From Thermodesulfatator atlanticus DSM 21156 (GTDB lineage Bacteria; Desulfobacterota; Thermodesulfobacteria; Thermodesulfobacteriales; Thermodesulfatatoraceae): a stretch of DNA of 64,000 bases. Both the position numbers and the translations under genes were made by a program. Positions 53,403 through 62,785 of this stretch are shown one piece after another. Every line of letters starts with the position of its first letter. Within the stretch, counting starts at the first letter, position 1. Under the pieces are notes generated by a model. That model searched no databases. It was not told the origin of the DNA and saw only the letters and a list, made by a program, of their open reading frames with translations. Location: NCBI RefSeq assembly GCF_000421585.1, contig NZ_ATXH01000001.1:1-64000 (forward strand), read 5' to 3'.

Positions 53403-56075
53403 GTGCCTAAAAAGCCCTCTTACCCTTATAGCTTAAGCTTAGAAAAACTGTTTGAAATTTATAATACCACTCCTTTGGGGCTTTCTTCAGAAGAAGTTCA
53501 GAAGCGTCTTGAAATTTTTGGTCTAAACGAATTAGAGCCCGCAAAGAAGAAATCTCCTTTAAAAATTTTTCTTGCCCAGTTTGCCAATGTCTTAATTTTT
53601 ATTCTTTTGATAGCAGCAGCCATCTCTTTGTTGGTGGGGGACAAAGTAGAGGCTGTAGTCATCCTGCTAATTGTTTTTGCCTGCGGGATTCTTGGCTTTA
53701 TCCAGGAATGGAAGGCAGACAAGGCCTTGGCCGCTTTAAAAGAAATGGCGGCCCCTGAAGCACTGGTATTTCGCGATGGAGGTCCTAAGAAAATTCCTGC
53801 TGCTCAAGTCGTTCCCGGGGATATTTTAGTGCTTGCAGCAGGAGACAAAGTCGCGGCAGACGTGAGGCTTATTGAAAGTATAAATTTGAAAATTGACGAG
53901 GCTCCCCTTACTGGAGAATCTGTTCCTGTAAGTAAAGATGCCTCTTTAGTTTTGCCTGAAGATACACCTCTTCCTGAGCGCCGCAACATGGCCTTTGCTG
54001 GTACCACGGTTATGAATGGACGAGGGCTTGGTCTGGTGGTTGCCACCGGCCAGGATACCGAATTCGGAAAAATTGCGCATCTTCTCAAAGAAGTCAAAGA
54101 AGAAAAAACACCTTTTGAGAAAAGGCTTGCTATCATTGGCCGTTGGCTCGGCTTGCTATCTCTTTTGGTAGCAGCTATCGCAGCATCTTTTGGAATAGCA
54201 CGTGGTTACGACATACTGGAAATGTTTCTCTGGGGAGTTTCTTTAGCGGTAGCCGCTGTGCCAGAGTCCTTGCCTGCGGTAGTTACCGCAGCCCTTGCTA
54301 TCGGGGTTTCCCGCATGGCCAAGCGCCACGCTATTGTTAAGCGTCTCCCTGCAGTAGAAACCCTGGGAGCCACTACGGTAATTTGTACCGATAAAACCGG
54401 CACCCTTACCAAAAACGAAATGACCGTCCGCAGGATATGGGCAGGAGGAGTAAGTTTTGACGTAACCGGCATGGGATACGCTATAGAAGGCGAGATTCTT
54501 TGTCTGGGAAAACCGGCTGATATCTCCCAAAAGAGAGCCCTTTATTACACCCTTTTAACAGGGCTTTTGTGCAATGACGCCCAAAAAACAAACGAACACT
54601 TTTCAGGGGACCCCACTGAAATAGCCCTTTTAGTGGCTGCGCTTAAAGCAGGGCTTGATCCTTCTAATTTTGAAAGAGTAGCAGAGATTCCCTTTGACAG
54701 TGATCGCAAACGCATGAGTGTGGTGGTAAAAGACCTTGATTCGGGAAGATATTTCGTACTTACCAAAGGCTCTTTAGAAAGTTTGCTTGATATTTCCACC
54801 GCCTTAATAAAAGAAAATCTTACCATCCCTTTGACTCAAGAAGAGATTCAAAAAATACGCGATGTTCACGACCGCATGGGAGAAAAAGCCCTCAGGGTGT
54901 TAGCCTGTGCCTTTAAAGAAGTAAAACAAGTGCCCACTTCTGAGGAAATAGAAAAGAATCTAAGTTTCGTAGGGCTTTACGGTATGATGGATCCCCCGCG
55001 CCCTGAAGTAAAAGAAGCCATAAAAAAATGCAAAACTGCTGGCATCCGTGTTATCATGATTACCGGAGACCACGCCAAAACAGCCCTTGCTATCGGACAC
55101 GACCTGGGTCTTGTGCCTTCTCTTGACTCTTCTTTCGTTCTTACTGGTAAAGATCTTGAAAAAATAAGTGACCAGGAGCTTTCGCAAAAACTGTCGCAAG
55201 TTTCGATATTTGCCCGGGTTTCTCCAGAACATAAACTGCGTCTGGTAAAACTCCTTAAAACAAAAGGAGAAATCGTTGCCATGACAGGAGACGGGGTAAA
55301 CGATGCCCCGGCCCTTAAGGCGGCAGATATTGGTATTGCCATGGGGATTACGGGTACCGAAGTTGCCAAGGAGGCCTCAGACATTATCCTAGCTGATGAT
55401 AACTTTGCCACCATAGTTGCTGCGGTTGAAGAAGGGCGAAATATCTTTGACAACATAAAAAAGTACATGCTCTTTCTCTTGAGCTTTAATCTCTCAGAAA
55501 TACTGGTATTGATTGGGGGATTCTTGAAGGGTCTTCCGCTTCCTTTGACGGCTGTTCACATTCTTTGGATCAATCTTGTAACAAATGGCCCCCCTGCCTT
55601 GGCCCTGGGGGTTGATCCTCCTGCTCCTGACATTATGGCCCGACCACCTAGGCCCCCTGAAGAAGGGATTTTTACCAAGCGTCTTGTTTCTCTCATTGCT
55701 GGGCTGGCAACACTTATCGCCATATTTTTATTGCCGATTTTTGTTTACGCGCTCTCTTCTGGACACGCTGTTATAGAGGCTCAGACGGTACTCTTTACTG
55801 GGTTTGTGCTTTTTGCCGTGGCGGTTGCTTATGTGTCTCGCTCTGAGCATTTAAATCTCTGGCAATTCAACCCCCTTGCTAACAAATGGCTGAATTTAAG
55901 CGTACTATTCATGGTGGTCTCACAAATCATAATTGTTTACTCGCCTTTTTTGCACAAATATCTTCATACGGTTTCCCTTAAAGCCTCATGGTGGGTAGCT
56001 TTATCTTTAGCTGCAGTTGCCTACCTGGCCATTGCGGAAATAATTAAGTTTGTCTTTGTGCGCATATTCCGCTAA
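53403..56075 (+). CDS. P-type cation ATPase, Ca2+/SERCA-like
   Basis: 890 aa, GTG start. Family order: GLSSEEVQKRLEIFGLNEL at the N-terminus, EAPLTGESVPV, AVPESLPAVVTAALAIGVSRMAKR (with the Ca2+-ligand Glu of PE[GS]LP), ICTDKTGTLTKNEMTV with the phosphorylated Asp, GDPTEIALL, and TGDGVNDAPALKAADIGIAMG. Ten membrane helices. Ca2+ or Mn2+ export is likely; the exact ion is not decided by these motifs. Probably part of the ilv transcript by read-through. Confidence 0.92.
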   Translation: MPKKPSYPYSLSLEKLFEIYNTTPLGLSSEEVQKRLEIFGLNELEPAKKKSPLKIFLAQFANVLIFILLIAAAISLLVGDKVEAVVILLIVFACGILGFIQEWKADKALAALKEMAAPEALVFRDGGPKKIPAAQVVPGDILVLAAGDKVAADVRLIESINLKIDEAPLTGESVPVSKDASLVLPEDTPLPERRNMAFAGTTVMNGRGLGLVVATGQDTEFGKIAHLLKEVKEEKTPFEKRLAIIGRWLGLLSLLVAAIAASFGIARGYDILEMFLWGVSLAVAAVPESLPAVVTAALAIGVSRMAKRHAIVKRLPAVETLGATTVICTDKTGTLTKNEMTVRRIWAGGVSFDVTGMGYAIEGEILCLGKPADISQKRALYYTLLTGLLCNDAQKTNEHFSGDPTEIALLVAALKAGLDPSNFERVAEIPFDSDRKRMSVVVKDLDSGRYFVLTKGSLESLLDISTALIKENLTIPLTQEEIQKIRDVHDRMGEKALRVLACAFKEVKQVPTSEEIEKNLSFVGLYGMMDPPRPEVKEAIKKCKTAGIRVIMITGDHAKTALAIGHDLGLVPSLDSSFVLTGKDLEKISDQELSQKLSQVSIFARVSPEHKLRLVKLLKTKGEIVAMTGDGVNDAPALKAADIGIAMGITGTEVAKEASDIILADDNFATIVAAVEEGRNIFDNIKKYMLFLLSFNLSEILVLIGGFLKGLPLPLTAVHILWINLVTNGPPALALGVDPPAPDIMARPPRPPEEGIFTKRLVSLIAGLATLIAIFLLPIFVYALSSGHAVIEAQTVLFTGFVLFAVAVAYVSRSEHLNLWQFNPLANKWLNLSVLFMVVSQIIIVYSPFLHKYLHTVSLKASWWVALSLAAVAYLAIAEIIKFVFVRIFR

Positions 56076-56128
56076 AAGAAATACGATAATTCTTGGCTTG
56101 TTATCAATTTGCATTAAAGTTAGGTGCC

Positions 56129-56941
56129 ATGGATACTTATGGAATAATTGGCTGGCCGGTTTCTCATTCCTTATCTCCTGCTATGCACAATGCGGCTTTT
56201 AAAGCCTTGGGCATTAAAGCGGTTTATGGCCTTCTCCCCCTGCATCCCTCAAAACTAAAAGAAGGAATAGAAGGCATTAGGGTGCTTAACATAAAAGGTG
56301 TTTCTGTTACGGTGCCTCACAAAGAGAATGTTATGGCCTTTCTTGATGAAGTTGACAATATTGCTCGTGAAATTGGGGCAGTTAACATCATAATAAACCA
56401 AGAAGGTAAGCTTTTTGGTGTAAATACCGATTGGATCGGTGCAAAAAAAGCTATCGAGCAAAAAATAAATCTTTCTGGGAAAAAGGCCGTAGTTATTGGG
56501 GCAGGGGGGGCTGCGCGTGCGGTGGTTTATGCCTTGGTGAAAGGTGGGGCTCAGGTACTAATCTTTAACCGCACTTACGAAAAAGCTCAAAAACTGGCAA
56601 GTGAACTAGGGGGAGAGCCTTTCCCTTTATCCCAAATCAAAAATGCCACAGGAGATGTTTTAGTTCAGACCACAAGTGTGGGGCTTAATGAAGACCAAAG
56701 CCCCGTGCCTAAAGAAATTCTTTCACGGTTTAAAGTGGTAATGGATATTGTATACAAACCCCTTGAAACACGTCTTCTCAGAGAGGCCAAAGAGGCAGGT
56801 TGTGAGGTAATAGACGGTTTAGAAATGCTCGTTTATCAGGGAGTTGAGCAATTCTTTTTGTGGAAAAATATTAGACCTTCTGCAGAGCTTATGCGCAAAG
56901 CGGCTTTAGAAGAATTATCAGGAGAAAAAAATGGACGCTAA
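56129..56941 (+). CDS. aroE: Shikimate dehydrogenase
   Basis: 270 aa from ATG 56129; the frame to 56093 is less likely. NADP-dependent reduction of dehydroshikimate. Seen: GIIGWPVSHSLSPAMHNAAF, GVSVTVPHKENVM with the catalytic Lys, GVNTDWIGAKKAIE, VIGAGGAARAVVYAL and FNRTYEKAQKLA. Overlaps aroA by 11 nt. Confidence 0.96.
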   Translation: MDTYGIIGWPVSHSLSPAMHNAAFKALGIKAVYGLLPLHPSKLKEGIEGIRVLNIKGVSVTVPHKENVMAFLDEVDNIAREIGAVNIIINQEGKLFGVNTDWIGAKKAIEQKINLSGKKAVVIGAGGAARAVVYALVKGGAQVLIFNRTYEKAQKLASELGGEPFPLSQIKNATGDVLVQTTSVGLNEDQSPVPKEILSRFKVVMDIVYKPLETRLLREAKEAGCEVIDGLEMLVYQGVEQFFLWKNIRPSAELMRKAALEELSGEKNGR

Positions 56942-58208
56942 AAAAGTCACACCAGTAGCAAAACCTCTTAATGCCAAAGTAAAAGTTCCTGGCTCCAAGA
57001 GCATCACCCAGCGTGCTCTCATTTGCGCCGCCCTAGCAGAAGGTGAGTCTTTTTTAGAGGGAGCCCTGCGCAGTGAAGACCCTGATCTTTTGGCCCATGC
57101 TTTAACTAGTACCGGAGTTAGTGTTGAGTTTGCGGCAGATAGTTTCAGGGTAAAAGGGGTAGGGGGGCGCCCTCATCTTTCAGGAAAAGAAATATTTATG
57201 GGCAATAACGGCACAGGGACCAGATTTTTTCTTGCCTTTGCTTCATTGGGCAGGGGGACTCCTATTGTGGTCACGGGGACCAAGCGCCTTTGTGAAAGGC
57301 CTTTTAAACCTCTCATCGACGCCCTTAGAGCTTGGGGGGCTGAGCTTCGTTCGCTTAAAAATGAAGGTTTTTTGCCAGTGGAAATCCAGGGTGGCGGCTT
57401 AAGCGGCCAAGAAGTAGAAGTTTCTGTAACAGAAAGTAGCCAGTTTCTTTCAGCTCTTCTTTTAGTAGGGCCATATACTAAAGAGCCTGCCAAGATAAAA
57501 CTTACTAGCCCTTTGGTTTCCAGGCCGTACGTAGATCTTACCATAGCCATTATGCGCGCCTTTGGCGCAGAAATTACTGAAAAAGAAAGTCTTTTTTCTG
57601 TTTCCCATAAAAGGTATCAGCCAAAGAAATTCAAAGTAGAAGGGGACGCTTCAAGTGCTTCTTATTTTTTGGCAGCGGCGGCTTTAGCAGGCGGACAGGT
57701 AACAGTAACGAACTTGCCCAAGGAATCTTTACAAGGGGATTCTGCCTTTGCTGGCATCCTTTCACGCATGGGCTGTGAGGTTTCTTACCAAGATGGCGTT
57801 ACGGTAAAAAGAGATCTTGCGAAGCCTCTTAAGGCTATCGACATCAATATGGGGCGCTATCCAGACCTTGTTCCTACTTTGGCTGTAGTGGCAGCTAAGG
57901 CCCAGGGTAAAACCTTGATAAGGGGAGTTCCTCACCTGCGCTTTAAAGAAACAGATAGGCTGAAAGCTGTAGCTAATGAACTAAAAAAGTGTGGCGTGCC
58001 AGTAGAGGAACTCGAAGACGGCTTGATTATCGAAGGTCAAGAAAAAATAAAAGGTGCCAAAATAGAAACTTATGAAGACCACCGCATCGCCATGGCTTTT
58101 GCTATTTTAGGATTGGTTGTTCCAGGAATTATTATTAAAAATCCTAGTTGTGTGGCAAAATCTTTCCCTAATTTTTGGGAAGTTTTAGAAGGTCTTTACC
58201 GGCAATGA
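56931..58208 (+). CDS. aroA: 5-enolpyruvylshikimate-3-phosphate synthase
   Basis: 425 aa. Transfers enolpyruvate to shikimate 3-phosphate. KVPGSKSITQRALICAALAEG, FMGNNGTGTRFFLAFASL, ESSQFLSALLL, and the late RFKETDRLKAVANELKKCG and YEDHRIAMAFAILGL. In family terms it has the usual N and C half-domains. The stop overlaps the aroK start (ATGA-like). Confidence 0.97.
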   Translation: MDAKKVTPVAKPLNAKVKVPGSKSITQRALICAALAEGESFLEGALRSEDPDLLAHALTSTGVSVEFAADSFRVKGVGGRPHLSGKEIFMGNNGTGTRFFLAFASLGRGTPIVVTGTKRLCERPFKPLIDALRAWGAELRSLKNEGFLPVEIQGGGLSGQEVEVSVTESSQFLSALLLVGPYTKEPAKIKLTSPLVSRPYVDLTIAIMRAFGAEITEKESLFSVSHKRYQPKKFKVEGDASSASYFLAAAALAGGQVTVTNLPKESLQGDSAFAGILSRMGCEVSYQDGVTVKRDLAKPLKAIDINMGRYPDLVPTLAVVAAKAQGKTLIRGVPHLRFKETDRLKAVANELKKCGVPVEELEDGLIIEGQEKIKGAKIETYEDHRIAMAFAILGLVVPGIIIKNPSCVAKSFPNFWEVLEGLYRQ

Positions 58209-58735
58209 AGATAATTTTAATCGGTTTTAGAGCTACTGGAAAAACTACCGTGGGAAAAAAACTTGCCGAGCTTCTTTCTATACCTTTTTTAGACCTTGAC
58301 GAATATATCGTTAAAAAGGCCGGAAAGACCATTTCCGAAATAGTAGAAGAAAAAGGCTGGCCGGCTTTCAGGGAGTTAGAAAAAGAAGCCCTGTTTGAAA
58401 TGAGCAAGAAGGACAACCTGGTATTGGCCTTAGGGGGTGGGGCTGTTATGCATGCTGATGAGATGGACCTTATCAAGGCTAATAGCTCTGTGATCTGGCT
58501 TAAGTCCCATCCGGAAATCATTTTAAAACGGCTCAGCGAAGACGAAAAAACCTGTGCTTTTCGCCCTGCTTTAACTGACAAAGATCTAGCCGAAGAAATA
58601 AGCCTTCTGTTAAGCAAAAGAGAACCCCTTTACGAAAAATACGCCGATTTAACCGTAGAAACAGATCACAAAGCTCCCCAGGAAATAGCAGAGGAAATTT
58701 TTTTCTCTTTGAAACAATCAAGGGCTTTAAACTAG
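58205..58735 (+). CDS. aroK: Shikimate kinase
   Basis: 176 aa from ATG 58205. P-loop GFRATGKTTVGKKLAE (GxxxxGKTT), FLDLDEYI, ALGGGAVMHADEMDL and an RxxxY-type lid RPALTDKDL...REPLYEKYADLTV. Normal size. Last gene of aroE-aroA-aroK. Confidence 0.95.
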   Translation: MKIILIGFRATGKTTVGKKLAELLSIPFLDLDEYIVKKAGKTISEIVEEKGWPAFRELEKEALFEMSKKDNLVLALGGGAVMHADEMDLIKANSSVIWLKSHPEIILKRLSEDEKTCAFRPALTDKDLAEEISLLLSKREPLYEKYADLTVETDHKAPQEIAEEIFFSLKQSRALN

Positions 58736-58868
58736 CGTATAAACTCAAATAAAATAGGAAAAATTTTTCACACTAAGGGAAAAATTTTTACACTTTGTAA
58801 CAATTCTTTCTCTCAAAGCCAATCATTTTTTGTCAGTCCTTGGCATTTTTACACCGAAAAATTATTAA

Positions 58869-58920
58869 GAGACCTTTGCAAAACCCTAGGATAAGCTCCT
58901 ATTTTTCGTCGAAAGATAAA
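58869..58920. mobile_element. MITE-like element, left fragment
   Basis: GAGACCTTTGCAAAACC followed by a damaged core (CTCCTATTTTTCGTCGAAAG). It lies just upstream of the sigma-54 promoter. Confidence 0.55.
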
Positions 58921-58925
58921 TAAAT

Positions 58926-58942
58926 TTGGCATATTATTTGCT
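58926..58942 (+). promoter_or_regulatory. Sigma-54 promoter for the PEP-CTERM gene
   Basis: TTGGCATATTATTTGCT has the -24 GG and -12 GC at exactly 10 nt apart (GG at 58928-58929, GC at 58940-58941), with the TGGCA and TTGC cores. The start of transcription should fall near 58953, just before the strong ribosome site AGGGGAGGGGGG at 58962-58973. Confidence 0.7.
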
Positions 58943-58976
58943 TAAATTTTGAAAATCAAAATAGGGGAGGGGGGTT

Positions 58977-59680
58977 ATGCACCATATATTTTTAATTTGC
59001 TTTTTTTAATGACTTTTTCTTCAACTTTACTAGCAGCCCACATACATTTTGAAGAATTCTTTTTAAAAGACGTAACCCTAAATAGCACTAATCCGTTTTA
59101 CGAATGGACTTTTGATTTAGAAAATGACGATCTTTATTTTTGGTACATAGAAGAAGATAATGTTCAGAATCAGGGATTTGATTTTGTAACAATCGAGCCC
59201 AATCAAGATATAAATGATGTGACGCTATATGATGGCTGGTTCTTAGGGAGAATCCTTCCAGGAAATGACATTCATTATGCTTATTTGACTATGAGATTTA
59301 CTAGCCAGAACCATAATTGTTGCCATAACGGTAATTGTAGCACCTGTGATGCAGAAGCCAGGTTGATCCTTGATAATTCAATTTATGGCGACTATACCAT
59401 TGATGGAGGAAATGTTTTTAACAATATCAATGTGCTTACATATGTCGAGGATGATCATAAGCTCATTGTTAAATTACAATTAGCGTCATGCTCAGGCGGC
59501 GGCTGCTGCGGCTGCTGCGATTGTGACATTAAAGTGGACTGGGTAAAAATTTCAGGTTGCTTTGAGTGCGATGTTTGTGATCCCATCCCTGAGCCTTCAA
59601 CTATAGTGTTGCTGGGGATAGGGATGTTTAGCGTCGTTACTATTTTCCGCCGCAAATTAAAACGCAATGGCCTTTCTTAA
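58977..59680 (+). CDS. PEP-CTERM secreted protein, Cys-rich, with a likely frameshift near the start
   Basis: About 235 aa if the ATG at 58977 is joined, through one base shift on the T7 run (59001-59007), to the main frame; a clean frame without the shift exists only from a TTG at 58949 or an ATG at 59009. The join gives a good signal peptide (MHHIFLICFFLMTFSSTLLAA). Mature part beta-rich, with two cysteine clusters, NCCHNGNCSTC and CSGGGCCGCCDCD, then CFECDVCDP. C-terminal PEP-CTERM signal PEPSTIVLLGIGMFSVVTIF followed by RRKLKRN. In the family such proteins are cut and released or anchored by exosortase, which is not in this window. Confidence 0.75.
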
Positions 59681-59727
59681 TCTTGCAGCCCGGGTTTATT
59701 CGGGATAGAATCCCTATCCAGACGAAA

Positions 59728-59815
59728 GCCCGGGTGGCGGAACTGGTAGACGCAGGGGACTTAAAATCCCCTGGGGTAATACCCCGTGCCGGTTCGACTC
59801 CGGCCCCGGGCACCA
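59728..59815 (+). tRNA. tRNA-Leu (anticodon TAA)
   Basis: 88 nt with acceptor GCCCGGG / CCCGGGC, anticodon loop CTTAAAA, a long variable arm (TGGGGTAATACCCCG) as in tRNA-Leu, T loop TTCGACT and CCA. Confidence 0.97.
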
Positions 59816-59889
59816 ATTTAAAGATCCTAAACGGATCTCTGCGGTTGTGCTGCAACTGTTCTCCTCAATTTTCAAAGATTTTTATAAAT

Positions 59890-59950
59890 TAGAACGGATC
59901 CCTTGCGCTTGTGCTGACAACACTGATCCCAACGATTTTGCAAAGGTCTC
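59890..59950. mobile_element. MITE-like element, right half
   Basis: AGAACGGATCCCTTGCGCTTGTGCTGACAACACTGATCC...TTTTGCAAAGGTCTC, matching the right half of complete copies, placed downstream of the response regulator gene. An extra partial piece (CGGATCTCTGCGGTTGTGCTGC) lies at 59832. Confidence 0.7.
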
Positions 59951-59957
59951 TGTAAAA

Positions 59958-61346
59958 TTATTTCGAGAGATCTACATTTTTAGTTATATTTAATTCCTTC
60001 ATTTTACGCCAAAGGGTAGTTCTAGAAATGCCGAGAATTTTTGCTGTTTCCTTTTGATTAAAACCAGTAAGGTAGAGGATATTTTTAATATATTGTTTTT
60101 CATATTCTTTGAGTGGGAGAATATTTTTATTATAAGTTTTATCCATTAGTTTTAAATCAGGTGGTAAATCTTCAAGCTTAAGGATTTTGTTCTCACACAA
60201 AGCTACAGCTTGTTCAATGATATTTTCTAATTCTCTTACATTTCCGGGAAACGAGTAGTTTAATAATACTTTTACAACGCTTGCCTCTACTTGATAAACT
60301 TCTTTTTTAAATTTTTTATTATACCTTTCTAAGAAATATCTTATCAGTGCTGGAATGTCTTCTTTTCTTTCTCTTAAAGGAGGAACTTTAATATTAATTA
60401 CGTTTAATCTATAATAGAGATCTTCTCTAAAATAACCATTCTTTATCATTTTTTTTAAATTACGATTGGTTGCAGCTATGATACGAATATCGATATTTAC
60501 AGGTTTAGTCCCTCCTAATCGGTAAAATTGGCGCTCTTGAATAACTCTTAATAATTTTACTTGTAAAAGAGGGGAACATTCTCCAATTTCATCCAAAAAT
60601 AAAGTACCATAATTAGCAGTTTCTAATAGACCTATTCTTTTAGAAACTGCACCAGTAAAAGCTTCTTTTTCGTGACCAAAAAGTTCATTAGCAGCTAAAT
60701 CTTCACTTAATGCTCCACAATTAAAAGCTACAAATGGATTGTTTTTTCTGGGACTAAGGCTATGAATAGCTCGAGCTATCAGTTCTTTTCCAGTTCCTGT
60801 TTCTCCTTCGATGAGAACGTTACAATCTAGAGGTGCAACTTTTTCAATAGTTTCATAAAGTTTTTTCATTGCGAGGCTTTCACCAACTAAACCAGCAAAA
60901 AATGGCTGTTTTTTAATCTTTAATTTTTCTTTACATATTTCTATTCCTAAACTTTCATTTAGAGCTTTTTCTACAATTTTGTGTAGATCTTTAATATGAA
61001 AAGGTTTAGGTAAGTAATAATACGCTCCTTTTTTTGTAGCTTCTACTGCTCCAGGGATGGAAGCGTAACCTGTAATAAGGATAACTGGTAAACTTGAACA
61101 AATATCTTTTAGCCTTTCTAATAATTCTAAACCATCAATGTCTTTTAGACGGATATCGCTAATTACTAGATCGCACAGGTTGTCTTCTATAAAAAGAAGT
61201 GCAGAATATCCCTTTGTAAAAGAGTACACTTCATAACCATGCTTTGATAAAGCGGTCTCAAGACGCTTGCATGTTAAAGCTTCGTCATCAATAATAACAA
61301 TTCTTTTTTTGTTTTCTTTTGTTTCTTTCATATTATTGTGCGGCAT
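59958..61346 (-). CDS. Sigma-54-dependent NtrC-family response regulator
   Basis: 462 aa. Receiver domain at residues 15-130 with the acidic pair DD at 20-21 and phosphoacceptor Asp64 (LVISDIRLKDIDG), Lys114 near the end. AAA+ domain with Walker A GETGTGKE at 181-188, the sigma-54 contact loop as EAFTGA at 228-233 (the family consensus is GAFTGA), GTLFLDEIGE, and a Fis-type HTH at the C-terminus (QKETAKILGISRTTLWRKMKEL). It overlaps the kinase gene by 14 nt. Confidence 0.94.
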   Translation of the reverse strand: MPHNNMKETKENKKRIVIIDDEALTCKRLETALSKHGYEVYSFTKGYSALLFIEDNLCDLVISDIRLKDIDGLELLERLKDICSSLPVILITGYASIPGAVEATKKGAYYYLPKPFHIKDLHKIVEKALNESLGIEICKEKLKIKKQPFFAGLVGESLAMKKLYETIEKVAPLDCNVLIEGETGTGKELIARAIHSLSPRKNNPFVAFNCGALSEDLAANELFGHEKEAFTGAVSKRIGLLETANYGTLFLDEIGECSPLLQVKLLRVIQERQFYRLGGTKPVNIDIRIIAATNRNLKKMIKNGYFREDLYYRLNVINIKVPPLRERKEDIPALIRYFLERYNKKFKKEVYQVEASVVKVLLNYSFPGNVRELENIIEQAVALCENKILKLEDLPPDLKLMDKTYNKNILPLKEYEKQYIKNILYLTGFNQKETAKILGISRTTLWRKMKELNITKNVDLSK

Positions 61347-62775
61347 TATTATATCTCTTTGCTATTGGCAAAATGATTTTAAATATTGTTCCTTTCCCGA
61401 CTTCACTTTCTACTTTTATATCTCCGTGATGTTTTTTAATAATACTATAGGAAACGGAAAGTCCTAATCCCGTTCCCTTTTCTTTAGTAGTAAAAAAAGG
61501 CTCAAAAATTTTATCTTTAATTTCTTTTGGAATACCAGGCCCTGTATCAGCAATTTCTATAATGGCTTTTTCTCCTTGCTCATATGCTTTTATCGAAAGT
61601 TTTCCTCCTCCTTGCATTGCTTGAGCGGCATTTACTATAATATTAATTAGAACTTGTTCTAGCTGATTAAAATTTCCCAAAATTTTGATAGGAGTATCTG
61701 GTATATCCAGTTTTGTTTCTATTCCTTTTGTATTTAGTTCATTACTTAAAAGTCTATAAGCACTTTTTATTAGTGCTGTTAAGTCTATTTCTTCAGTGGA
61801 CATATCTCTTTTAGAACGGGCAAATTCTAATAGATGTAGTACTATTTCCCTAGCTCTTTCGCCTTCATGATAAATGTCTTGTAACATTTCAAGTATTTCT
61901 TCTTTATCTAAATCGTCGAAATTGTCAATAATAACTTCAACTGTCAAAAAGATATTATTTAGAGGATTATTGATTTCGTGTGCAATGCCAGAAATCGCTG
62001 TGCCTATTGCTGCCATTTTAGTTGCTTGTAATAGTTCCTTTTGTTTTGCATTAAGGGTGTGTAACATTTCATTTATGTTTTTTATTAGTTCTTCGTATTC
62101 TTTGTGTCTTAAAAGATATCTTTTATATGGAGGAATATATTTTAATTTGCCTTCTGAAATCTTTTTAATATTGACTGCTAAGTATTCAATTGGATCTATG
62201 ATCCATTTTGCAACTAAATAAGCAGCTACAGGCACTATTATGATAGCTATAAGAAAAATAAAAATGGGTATAGACGAATATAAATTGATTTCCGAGTCAA
62301 GTTTTTCAGTTATTTTTTTTCTAATATTTGAAAAAAGCTCAGTTATTTCATGGCCTTTTTCTCTGACCTTTTTGGCAATATTTGGATCTATTTTTTCTTT
62401 ATTAATTAGCTGTTCTACCAGCTTTTTGTATTCTTTGATTAGATAATGAAGTTGTGTTAACTCTTTATTTATGCCTAATTTTTTATAAATTCTATTTTTT
62501 CTATAATCATGTCCTAAATTTATAGATTTTATAGTTTTTTCAATTTTAGTTATGTAGTCAATAACGTGTAAGAGATCTTCTTTGTTGTGATACAAAAAAT
62601 ATGTCTTTTCGTATCTTCTTGCTTCTAGAATTTGGCGTTCTATGCTATCTAATTCAGTCCATAAGTATAATTTATTATCTATTTTTTTGATACAAAGATA
62701 GCTAGTCATTATAACTACTAATAAAGCTATAGTATAAAAGGCTACCGCAATGCCAATAACGTTTTTTAGGGTCAT
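61333..62775 (-). CDS. Membrane sensor histidine kinase
   Basis: 480 aa from the internal ATG (MTLKNVIGIAV); an earlier start at 62853 would overlap the upstream gene by 68 nt. TM1 at about residues 5-27, an extracytoplasmic helical domain of about 140 residues, TM2 at about 168-190, HAMP, then the phosphoacceptor H-box SGIAHEINNPLNN with His at about 266. ATPase part: NxxxNA as NIIVNAAQAM, DTGPGIP, and GTGLGLSVSYSI. It should phosphorylate the adjacent NtrC-type regulator. The stimulus is unknown. Confidence 0.92.
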   Translation of the reverse strand: MTLKNVIGIAVAFYTIALLVVIMTSYLCIKKIDNKLYLWTELDSIERQILEARRYEKTYFLYHNKEDLLHVIDYITKIEKTIKSINLGHDYRKNRIYKKLGINKELTQLHYLIKEYKKLVEQLINKEKIDPNIAKKVREKGHEITELFSNIRKKITEKLDSEINLYSSIPIFIFLIAIIIVPVAAYLVAKWIIDPIEYLAVNIKKISEGKLKYIPPYKRYLLRHKEYEELIKNINEMLHTLNAKQKELLQATKMAAIGTAISGIAHEINNPLNNIFLTVEVIIDNFDDLDKEEILEMLQDIYHEGERAREIVLHLLEFARSKRDMSTEEIDLTALIKSAYRLLSNELNTKGIETKLDIPDTPIKILGNFNQLEQVLINIIVNAAQAMQGGGKLSIKAYEQGEKAIIEIADTGPGIPKEIKDKIFEPFFTTKEKGTGLGLSVSYSIIKKHHGDIKVESEVGKGTIFKIILPIAKRYNNAAQ

Positions 62776-62785
62776 AGAGAATGAT

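Noticed and set aside
59500..59530. CRISPR-like or microsatellite repeat (GGCTGCTGCGGCTGCTGC)
   Set aside because: It encodes the CCGCC run of the Cys-rich protein and is too short and isolated to be an array.
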